Source: Clostridiales bacterium (GTDB lineage Bacteria; Bacillota; Clostridia; Christensenellales; Borkfalkiaceae). From it: a DNA stretch of 36,170 nt. A model generated the notes under the pieces. It was not told the origin of the DNA. It did no database searches and was given only the letters and a program-made list of their open reading frames with translations. The DNA lies in the NCBI GenBank assembly GCA_015069565.1, contig SVIJ01000014.1, forward strand, positions 1 through 36,170, given 5' to 3'. Positions 30,683 through 36,170 of the stretch are shown piece after piece (within the stretch, counting starts at the first letter, position 1; the number at the start of each line of letters is the position of its first letter). A program made the position numbers and the translations under genes.

Positions 30683-30703
30683 CCGCTTTTTTAGCTAGAA
30701 GAA

Positions 30704-30732
30704 AACGCTCTCTAAAAGGGGGCGTTTTTTTG
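30704..30732 (+). terminator. Intrinsic terminator after the DUF1540 gene
   Basis: AACGCTC (30704-30710) / GGGCGTT (30720-30726) stem with one G-T pair, then T5 or more. Confidence 0.75.
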
Positions 30733-30768
30733 TTATACAAAAAAGTTTTGTTTTTTTGACTCTATCTC

Positions 30769-30797
30769 TTGCATTTTTGCGGCAGGGGGAGTATAAT
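30769..30797 (+). promoter_or_regulatory. Sigma-A promoter of the PfoR-like gene
   Basis: TTGCAT (30769-30774), 17 nt, TATAAT (30792-30797), 52 nt before the start codon. Confidence 0.82.
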
Positions 30798-30848
30798 AGA
30801 CTCAACAAAATCGAATAGGAAAAACCTATTCATAAGGAGTGTGTTGCT

Positions 30849-32009
30849 ATGGAAGAAGTCAAGCAAGAAAAGAAAGAAAGCTCTTTCTTAAAGTATCTAA
30901 AAGCGTTTCCGAAGCGGTTTTTTATCACCGCCTTTTCGGGAATGGCGCAGGGATTGTTCGTCACATTGATTGCAGGTACGATTTTGGCGCAAATCGCAGG
31001 CTGGATCGGGGTAGACCGAATGGTGGACGGGCAGTTCGTTGCAGGGAATTACGTCGGCAATACGCTTTTGTACATAGCGAATATCGCTAAATCCCTAATG
31101 GGCGCGGGCATCGGCGTGGGAATTGCGCACGCGCTTGGTAAGCATAAGTTGCTCACCTTTTCCGCGGCGGTCGCAGGAATGGTCGGCGCGTTCGCGGACA
31201 AGCTTATGGTAGGGCAGGCGGGTTTGACCGTCTTGACGCTTGGCGCGCCTGGAAATCCGATCGGGGCGTACGTCGTCACGATGCTGTGCGTGGAAATCGC
31301 TTCGCTCTATGCAGGGAAGACTAAGCTGGATATTATTCTCATTCCCTTGGGCGTGATGCTTTTGTCGTTTAGCGGCGTGTTCGTTGCCTATCCGTTTATT
31401 TGGCTCGTCAATCAGCTTGGCGCGCTGGTGGCAATCGCTACGAACGCAACCCCGTTTGTGATGGGGATCGTGATTGCCGTTGTGATGGGGGTACTTTTGA
31501 CGATGCCCACGTCGTCCGCGGCGATTTGGGTGGCGGTGTCTAGCCCCGTCCTTGCGGCAGGTAGCGGCGTGGAATACGAAGCGATGCTCTTAGCAGGCGG
31601 CGCGGCGACGGTTGGTTGCGCTTGTCACATGGTCGGATTTGCGGTGGCAAGTTTTCGCGAAAACGGCGTTAGCGGACTCATTTCGCAAGGGATCGGGACA
31701 AGCATGCTGCAAATCCCGAATATTATGAAAAAACCGCAAATTATGCTACCCATGGTCGTATCGAGCGCGATTTGCGGCCCGCTTTCCACCTGCGTATTCG
31801 CATTGAAATGCGGCGCGTCGGGCGGCGGTATGGGTACGAGCGGCTTGGTGGGTGTGTTTGATTTATTCAAGTACACGTCGGGCGCGCTTGGAATTGTAGG
31901 AATCATACTTTTGATGATTGTGTTGCCTGCGATCCTGAACTTGCTTTTCTCGGAAATTATGAGAAAGAAGGGTTGGATCAAGCAGGGTGATATGAAGCTG
32001 GACGATTAA
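30849..32009 (+). CDS. PTS EIIC-like membrane protein, PfoR family
   Basis: 386 aa with about nine to ten membrane helices. Gly-rich motifs such as GMAQGLFVTLIAGTILAQI, AGMVGAFADKLM, LGAPGNPIGAYV, and the C-terminal GPLSTCVFALKCGASGGGMGTSGLVG are those of the PTS_EIIC_2/PfoR family. It lacks EIIA and EIIB domains. PfoR was named from a regulator of perfringolysin in Clostridium perfringens, but its transport role is unsettled. AAGGAG precedes the start by 9 nt. The histidine phosphatase gene follows after 12 nt and is probably co-transcribed. Confidence 0.87.
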   Translation: MEEVKQEKKESSFLKYLKAFPKRFFITAFSGMAQGLFVTLIAGTILAQIAGWIGVDRMVDGQFVAGNYVGNTLLYIANIAKSLMGAGIGVGIAHALGKHKLLTFSAAVAGMVGAFADKLMVGQAGLTVLTLGAPGNPIGAYVVTMLCVEIASLYAGKTKLDIILIPLGVMLLSFSGVFVAYPFIWLVNQLGALVAIATNATPFVMGIVIAVVMGVLLTMPTSSAAIWVAVSSPVLAAGSGVEYEAMLLAGGAATVGCACHMVGFAVASFRENGVSGLISQGIGTSMLQIPNIMKKPQIMLPMVVSSAICGPLSTCVFALKCGASGGGMGTSGLVGVFDLFKYTSGALGIVGIILLMIVLPAILNLLFSEIMRKKGWIKQGDMKLDD

Positions 32010-32021
32010 AGGAAAGAAAAA

Positions 32022-32753
32022 ATGATTTTTTATTACGTAAGGCACGGCGATCCGATTTACGATCCCGATAGCTTGACCGAGCTGGGGCATAAGCAAGCGG
32101 CGGCTTTGGCAAAGCGTTTTGCGCTGACGGGCTTGGATGAGATTTACTCGTCCACGTCTATGCGCGCGCGTATGACCGCCGAGCCGACCTGCAAAGCCTT
32201 GGGTAAGGAAATGATCTTGCTTGACTGGGCAAACGAAGGGTATGCCTTCCGCGATTTTTCCGTGGAGATCGGTGACGGGCAAAGACGTTGGGTTTTCCAT
32301 CGCGACGAGTACAAAAAGAAATTTTGGAGTGCGGAAGTGCGCGCGCTAGGGCAGGACTGGCATAAGCATCCCTGCTTTGCAAGGGAACGCTTTTCGGAAG
32401 GCGTCGCGCGGATTGACATGGAAACGGATGCGTTTTTCAAAAGCTTGGGATTTGAGCACGATCGGAAAAACGCTTGCTACCGTTCTTTGCAAAAACGCGT
32501 GGAAGGGCAGGAAGAAAAGCGCGTAGCGCTGTTTGCGCACGAAGGCTTCGGGAAGGCGTTTTTAAGTAGCCTGATGGATCTTCCGTATCCGTATGTGGCT
32601 ACCAGGTGCGAGTTGACGCATTCTTCCGTGACGGTTTTTCATTTTGACGACAATGCAGACGCCGCGCCGCCGAAGCTCCTGCAATGGTCGAATGATTCTC
32701 ACCTTTATAAGGAGGGGATATTGACCCCTTATAATCATTGGTCCATTATTTAA
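32022..32753 (+). CDS. Histidine phosphatase family protein
   Basis: 243 aa. The phosphoglycerate-mutase-like RHG motif (R7-H8-G9 in YYVRHGDP), the conserved LTELGHKQAAALAKR helix, the SSTSMRARMTAEP second Arg site, and a C-terminal ALFAHEGFGKAFL segment with the second His show an active branch-1 histidine phosphatase. A charged central insertion (about 75-150) is not in small cofactor-dependent mutases, and the substrate is unknown. AAAGGAAAG precedes the ATG; second gene of the PfoR unit. Confidence 0.85.
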   Translation: MIFYYVRHGDPIYDPDSLTELGHKQAAALAKRFALTGLDEIYSSTSMRARMTAEPTCKALGKEMILLDWANEGYAFRDFSVEIGDGQRRWVFHRDEYKKKFWSAEVRALGQDWHKHPCFARERFSEGVARIDMETDAFFKSLGFEHDRKNACYRSLQKRVEGQEEKRVALFAHEGFGKAFLSSLMDLPYPYVATRCELTHSSVTVFHFDDNADAAPPKLLQWSNDSHLYKEGILTPYNHWSII

Positions 32754-32789
32754 CGGAAAAATAGCTACGAAATTCGGCGCGTGTTTTCG

Positions 32790-32852
32790 CAGTCACGTAC
32801 TACCTGTACGCTCCTTTGAAAAACGCTTGCCTTTCTTGTATTTTTCTCGTCA
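32790..32852. repeat. Dispersed intergenic repeat, copy C
   Basis: Blocks GTCAC (32792), hairpin CGTAC/GTACG, CTCCTTTG (32811), two CTTG, and ATTTTTCTCGTCA (32840-32852). The blocks GTCAC, TCCTTTG and ATTTTTCTCGTCA recur in the same order at 35228-35257; the GTAC hairpin and TATTTTTC resemble the 26406 units. The rest of the 173-bp gap holds nothing else except the terminator. Confidence 0.55.
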
Positions 32853-32883
32853 TGCCTTTACGGGCGAATAGTTTTCATAGAAA

Positions 32884-32911
32884 AAAAGAGCCTTTTGCAA
32901 GGCTCTTTTTT
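32884..32911. terminator. Bidirectional terminator between convergent genes
   Basis: Perfect AAAAGAGCCTT (32884-32894) / AAGGCTCTTTT (32899-32909) stem with loop TTGC, T-run on both strands. Confidence 0.88.
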
Positions 32912-32926
32912 GTTAGTTTATAGATA

Positions 32927-33421
32927 TTAAATCTTTCTTTTCAATTCCTTGATGGCGTTCGACAGGAAATATTCCGCCGTCGTGCCCTTACGGATAAGCG
33001 TAAGCGCTTCGTCGGGGGAGCACCAACGCGCTTCCGCAATTTCTTCATTGAGCTTGATGGACTGACCGTCTTCGACGATTACGATAAAGTTCAGCATCAA
33101 AATATCCTTCGGCGCGTGATAGCGCGAAGACATGTACTTTGCCTTGACGACGTTCAAGCCAAGCTCTTCCTTGATTTCTCTGGGCACGGTCTTTTCAGCG
33201 TTTTCTCCCTTTTTCACATAGCCTGCAAACAGGATAAAATCATCGTCGTCCGCGTGCTTAGCGAGCAGAATTTTATCCTGCGCGCGGTTGGTGACAACCA
33301 TCGAAACCGCAACGGAAAACTGCGGGAACATATAGTTCTCGCATTGATTGCAATAGGGCACTAACCCTTCGTTTTCACAAAAGCGTAAGGACAATTTTTG
33401 TCCGCAATTTCTACAATACAT
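32927..33421 (-). CDS. Nudix hydrolase with N-terminal zinc ribbon (NudC-like)
   Basis: 164 aa. The zinc ribbon (C3, C6, C24, C27) is followed by a Nudix domain whose box fits G-x5-E-x7-REUxEExGU exactly (GYVKKGE...REIKEELGL, about residues 67-89). The zinc ribbon plus Nudix order is that of NudC NADH pyrophosphatases, which also remove NAD caps from RNA, but the protein is shorter and lacks the N-terminal NudC domain, so the substrate is not assured. AAAGGTT precedes the ATG. It starts 10 nt after the small upstream gene and shares its promoter. Confidence 0.87.
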   Translation of the reverse strand: MYCRNCGQKLSLRFCENEGLVPYCNQCENYMFPQFSVAVSMVVTNRAQDKILLAKHADDDDFILFAGYVKKGENAEKTVPREIKEELGLNVVKAKYMSSRYHAPKDILMLNFIVIVEDGQSIKLNEEIAEARWCSPDEALTLIRKGTTAEYFLSNAIKELKRKI

Positions 33422-33431
33422 AATTTAACCT

Positions 33432-33656
33432 TTACCAAACAACGTCTGCGTTTACGATATACGCGCTGCTGTCGAATGCGCTGGGCATATCGCGAACGCT
33501 GTCAAAATATCCAAGCGCGCCAGACTTTGTCAAAAAGCGTTGCGCTGCGTCGGGGTGGTCGGTCAGCATCAAGCCGCCGTCGTAAATGTCCATCAAATAT
33601 CCGTGTTCACCGTTGCTGAACCATACTTCGATAAAATATCTTCCTATGCTTCCCAT
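33432..33656 (-). CDS. Small protein of unknown function
   Basis: 74 aa from the ATG at 33654-33656, with AAGGAG and a second AAGG upstream. It is neutral to acidic with aromatic residues (RYFIEVWFSNGEHGYLMDIYDGG), no membrane segment, no Cys and no motif I know. A consensus promoter lies 37 nt upstream and the Nudix gene follows closely, so it is very likely translated. In-frame codons upstream extend through the promoter and are rejected. Confidence 0.72.
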   Translation of the reverse strand: MGSIGRYFIEVWFSNGEHGYLMDIYDGGLMLTDHPDAAQRFLTKSGALGYFDSVRDMPSAFDSSAYIVNADVVW

Positions 33657-33692
33657 AATCCTTTTTCTCCTTGATTTTATCAAGTGTTTTAT

Positions 33693-33721
33693 ATTATACG
33701 CCTTTCTTTTTGGAATGTCAA
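33693..33721 (-). promoter_or_regulatory. Consensus sigma-A promoter for the small gene and Nudix gene
   Basis: On the minus strand TTGACA (33716-33721), 17 nt, TATAAT (33693-33698). Confidence 0.88.
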
Positions 33722-33781
33722 CCCCTTTTTGAAATTTCATTATCATGGGCGAAATATTTATAAGAAATAGGGCGGTTTAAG

Positions 33782-33810
33782 TTGACAAAGGGGAAAAAAT
33801 GCGCTATAAT
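33782..33810 (+). promoter_or_regulatory. Consensus sigma-A promoter of purA
   Basis: Perfect TTGACA (33782-33787), 17 nt, perfect TATAAT (33805-33810); the leader to the start codon is about 87 nt. Confidence 0.9.
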
Positions 33811-33827
33811 AAGTTGCAACCTGAGAA

Positions 33828-33867
33828 AAGCATTTTTTCACTTTGCGGCGAAAAAGTGCTTATTTTT
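33828..33867 (+). terminator. Terminator-like hairpin in the purA leader
   Basis: AAGCATTTTTT (33828-33838) can pair with AAAAAGTGCTT (33851-33861) over 11 bp (one G-T), followed by ATTTTT. The loop side CACTTT can alternatively pair with AAAGTG, so the leader has two exclusive folds. No known purine or guanidine riboswitch signature was recognised. Confidence 0.45.
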
Positions 33868-33903
33868 ATGCTCTGGTGCGAAAAAGATTGTGGAGATATA
33901 CAG

Positions 33904-35178
33904 ATGCTTACTTCGATTTGCGGTATCAACTGGGGCGATGAAGGCAAGGGGAGAATGGTAGACTTGCTTTCGGAAAAGTTTGACGTGGTTTGCCGTTACC
34001 AAGGCGGAAACAACGCAGGGCACACCGTTATCAACGAACGCGGTAAGTTCATTTTGAACTTGTTGCCGTCGGGGATTTTGCGTGAAGACGTTGTCAACGT
34101 AATGGGTCCTGGCATGGTAATTGACATCAAGCACCTTTGCGGGGAAATGGCAAGATTAAAGGAAGCGGGGATTAAAATCACCCCTGAAAACTTGAAGATT
34201 TCCGACCGTGCGGTGATTACGATGCCGTACAACGTTTTGCAGGACTGCTTGGAAGAAGACAGACTTGCAGGCAAAAAGTTCGGCTCTACCCGTCGCGGGA
34301 TCGCGCCCGTGTACGCGGACAAATACTATAAAAAGGCATTCCGTATGGGCGAGCTTTTGAACACGGAAAAGCTGTACGCTCGCGTTGCGGATATCGTAGA
34401 GTGGAAAAACCTGACCGTTGTGGGCGGCTACCATGCAGAGCCTGTAAAGACGGAAGACATCATCGCATACTTTGAAGAGTTCGGCAAGGCGCTTGCGCCC
34501 TTCGTTTGCGACGTCGGCTTGTACCTGACGGAAGCGAACGCGCAGGGCAAGAACATTATGTTCGAAGCGCAGCTTGGCGCGATGCGTGATATCGACTTCG
34601 GTATCCATCCCTACACGTCGTCGTCTTCGACGATTGCGGCTTATGCGCCCATCGGGGCAGGCGTTCCGCAGTTGCAGCTGACGAACTCGATCGGGATTAT
34701 GAAGGCGTACTCCACCTGCGTAGGGGAAGGGCCTTTCACGGCGGAATACTTTGGCGAAAAGGCGCAGTTCTTGCGTGATCTCGGCGGCGAATACGGCGCT
34801 GCAACAGGCAGACCTAGAAGAGTTGGGCCTTTCGACATCGTGGCTTCCCGCTACGGCATTCGTTGCCAAGGCGCGACGGAAATTGCGCTCACGAAGATGG
34901 ACGTTCTTTCGGGCTATGAAGAAATTGAAGTTTGCGTAGCGTACGAGCTGAACGGTGAAATTATTCACGAATTCCCGTTCATCGACGTTTTGGACGACTG
35001 CAAGCCCGTCTTCAAGACGGTGAAGGGCTGGAACTGCGATATTTCCCATTGCAGAAAGGTGGAAGACCTGCCCAAGGAAGCGCTCGACTACGTTCGCTAT
35101 TTGGAAGAAGCTTGCGGCTGCAAGATTAAGTACGTTTCCGTCGGTGCGGAACGCGACGCATACATCGAAATGTATTGA
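33904..35178 (+). CDS. purA: Adenylosuccinate synthetase
   Basis: 424 aa, standard length. GDEGKG near residue 12 is the P-loop-like GTP site; NNAGHTV provides the catalytic His; SSSSTIAAYAPIGAG and the STRRGIAP-type IMP loop (GSTRRGIAPVYADK) follow; a C-terminal TGRPRRVGPFD signature completes the set. It condenses IMP and aspartate with GTP to adenylosuccinate, the first step to AMP. The start at 33904 has GGAG 9 nt upstream and matches homologues; the in-frame ATG at 33799 is inside the promoter. Confidence 0.96.
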   Translation: MLTSICGINWGDEGKGRMVDLLSEKFDVVCRYQGGNNAGHTVINERGKFILNLLPSGILREDVVNVMGPGMVIDIKHLCGEMARLKEAGIKITPENLKISDRAVITMPYNVLQDCLEEDRLAGKKFGSTRRGIAPVYADKYYKKAFRMGELLNTEKLYARVADIVEWKNLTVVGGYHAEPVKTEDIIAYFEEFGKALAPFVCDVGLYLTEANAQGKNIMFEAQLGAMRDIDFGIHPYTSSSSTIAAYAPIGAGVPQLQLTNSIGIMKAYSTCVGEGPFTAEYFGEKAQFLRDLGGEYGAATGRPRRVGPFDIVASRYGIRCQGATEIALTKMDVLSGYEEIEVCVAYELNGEIIHEFPFIDVLDDCKPVFKTVKGWNCDISHCRKVEDLPKEALDYVRYLEEACGCKIKYVSVGAERDAYIEMY

Positions 35179-35184
35179 TAGACG

Positions 35185-35218
35185 ACCTGCGAAGGCAAAA
35201 CGCTTTCGCAGGTTTTTT
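35185..35218 (+). terminator. Intrinsic terminator after purA
   Basis: Perfect ACCTGCGAA (35185-35193) / TTCGCAGGT (35205-35213) stem, then T-run. Confidence 0.85.
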
Positions 35219-35221
35219 AAT

Positions 35222-35312
35222 GGCTCTGTCACATCCTTTGCTTGATTTTTCTCGTCAATTCGCAAAAATAAATTTTAGCTAAAATCAACCACTCTCTGTG
35301 ACGTAGCCTTTT
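35222..35312 (+). ncRNA. Candidate structured RNA or transposed repeat (includes dispersed repeat copy D)
   Basis: Outer stem GGCTCTGTCAC (35222-35232) / GTGACGTAGCC (35298-35308) with one mismatch, then an inner perfect stem TTGATTTT (35242-35249) / AAAATCAA (35281-35288). T5 follows the outer stem, so a transcript from left to right would end there. The inside also contains the perfect palindrome ATTTTAGCTAAAAT. The first part (35228-35257) carries the repeat blocks found at 32790. No promoter was found between the purA terminator and this element. Confidence 0.4.
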
Positions 35313-35371
35313 TAATAATTTTTGCTTATATTTGCTATAAAGAATTCCACAAAAAAAATCCTTGTCAACGC

Positions 35372-35400
35372 TTGATAAATGCGTTTGCATATGCTATAAT
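35372..35400 (+). promoter_or_regulatory. Sigma-A promoter of ddh
   Basis: TTGATA (35372-35377), 17 nt, TATAAT (35395-35400), 32 nt before the start codon. Confidence 0.85.
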
Positions 35401-35431
35401 AGAGCGTAGTAAAACCATGAAAGGTGAGAAA

Positions 35432-36170
35432 ATGAGTATTCGTATCGGAATTTACGGCTACGGCAACTTGGGCAGGGGGGTAGAACTTGCCTGCCGTCAA
35501 AATCAGGATATGCAGGTGGTGGGGGTGTTTACCCGTCGCGATCCTGCAAGCGTAAAAACAGCATTTGGCGCACCCGTGTACGCGGCGAAGGACGTTTATT
35601 CGATGAAAAATGAGATCGACGTGATGATTCTTTGCGGTGGCAGCTCCACCGATTTGCCCACCCAAACGCCCGATTTGGCAAGACATTTCAACGTAGTGGA
35701 TAGCTTTGATACGCACGCCAAGATTCCTGCACACGTTTCAGCGGTGGGAGAAGCGGCGACGGCGGCGAAAAAGACGGCGGTCGTTTCCGTCGGCTGGGAT
35801 CCTGGTATGTTCTCGTTGACGCGAGCTTATTCGGACGCAATTTTGCCCTGCGGGAAGGACTATACCTTCTGGGGAAAAGGGGTTAGCCAAGGGCATTCGG
35901 ACGCCATCCGTCGGATTGACGGAGTGCAGGATGCGAAGCAGTACACCGTTCCCGTAGAAGCCGCGCTTGCGGCGGCGCGTAGCGGCGAAAATCCCGAACT
36001 TACCACGCGCGAAAAGCATAAGCGTATTTGCTACGTTGTAGCAAAGGAAGGGGCGGATAAAGCGAAAATCGAGCAAGAGATCGTCACGATGCCCAACTAT
36101 TTTGCGGACTACGACACGACGGTGCATTTCATTTCCCAAGAAGAGCTCAATCGTGAGCACGCAGGCTTGC
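35432..36170 (+). CDS. ddh: meso-diaminopimelate dehydrogenase (3' end beyond window)
   Basis: 246 codons are visible of about 325 expected. MSIRIGIYGYGNLGRGVELA is the NADPH-binding start; LCGGSSTDLPTQTPDLA, VDSFDTHAKIPAHV, SVGWDPGMFSLTRAY, FWGKGVSQGHSDAIRRIDG and the TTREKHKRICYVVAKEGAD segment are all highly conserved in Ddh. It reductively aminates tetrahydrodipicolinate to meso-DAP in one step, feeding lysine and peptidoglycan synthesis. AAAGGTGAG precedes the ATG. Its presence suggests mDAP-type wall and relates to dipicolinate supply for spores through the shared precursor. Confidence 0.95.
   Translation, partial: MSIRIGIYGYGNLGRGVELACRQNQDMQVVGVFTRRDPASVKTAFGAPVYAAKDVYSMKNEIDVMILCGGSSTDLPTQTPDLARHFNVVDSFDTHAKIPAHVSAVGEAATAAKKTAVVSVGWDPGMFSLTRAYSDAILPCGKDYTFWGKGVSQGHSDAIRRIDGVQDAKQYTVPVEAALAAARSGENPELTTREKHKRICYVVAKEGADKAKIEQEIVTMPNYFADYDTTVHFISQEELNREHAGL

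Overview
The window looks like chromosomal DNA from an endospore-forming member of the Clostridia, probably uncultured and gut-associated; that last assignment is inference. Evidence for a spore former: spoVAC, spoVAD and spoVAE, yunB, a cwlD-type amidase, and sigH in the conserved mrnC-rlmB-sigH order. Low-GC Gram-positive features include mrnC, rsfS, a NadD-YqeK fusion, an MsmX-type ATPase and many promoters close to TTGACA-N17-TATAAT. A meso-diaminopimelate dehydrogenase suggests mDAP peptidoglycan. No phage, transposase, plasmid gene or tRNA/rRNA gene was seen.

Layout. 1-4061: the start of a membrane protein, a phosphoribosyltransferase, then recX-birA-nnr. 4271-8337: a membrane protein, nadD/yqeK-rsfS, a small membrane protein, cwlD and the start of the mrnC unit. 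7900-13465: mrnC-rlmB-sigH followed by dnaX-ybaB-recR-gpsA. 13676-18132: spoVAC, spoVAD and spoVAE, separated by an L-fucose mutarotase gene (fucU) and a sugar-binding lipoprotein gene, each with its own promoter and terminator. 18144-20399 (minus): yunB, murG and a small HTH regulator. 20584-24054: tyrS, a YigZ/IMPACT protein, a LiaF-like protein and a zinc-ribbon protein. 24056-26878 is the most accessory part: a hairpin array, a probable small RNA, an Abi_2-type HEPN protein, an aldo/keto reductase, a tandem duplication and a half-sized hairpin array. 26879-36170: an MsmX-type ATPase, HU, a YitT protein, rplI, a DUF1540 peptide, a PfoR-like EIIC protein, a histidine phosphatase, a Nudix hydrolase, purA and ddh (cut by the window end).

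The most unusual content is non-coding. Three intergenic sites (4053-4266, 24056-24307, 26604-26755) carry arrays of tiny hairpins. Each hairpin has a different stem, but the linkers are the same 8-9 nt sequence, GTGAATTG in the left half and its reverse complement CAATTCAC in the right half. The repeat period is about 22 nt. Both complete copies have four linkers on each side of a conserved centre (RTGGGGGAATTTAT inside a CGTT/AACG stem), and the third copy is exactly one half with four linkers. Left and right linkers could pair, giving a ladder with hairpins projecting from it. A second dispersed intergenic repeat family and an over-represented, strand-biased octamer (GGGGCAGG, possibly Chi-like) were also seen.

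The other strong candidate is the Abi_2 locus: a consensus promoter drives a short leader that ends in an intrinsic terminator just before a HEPN (RNIAAH) gene, the layout expected of an RNA-HEPN toxin-antitoxin or defence pair.
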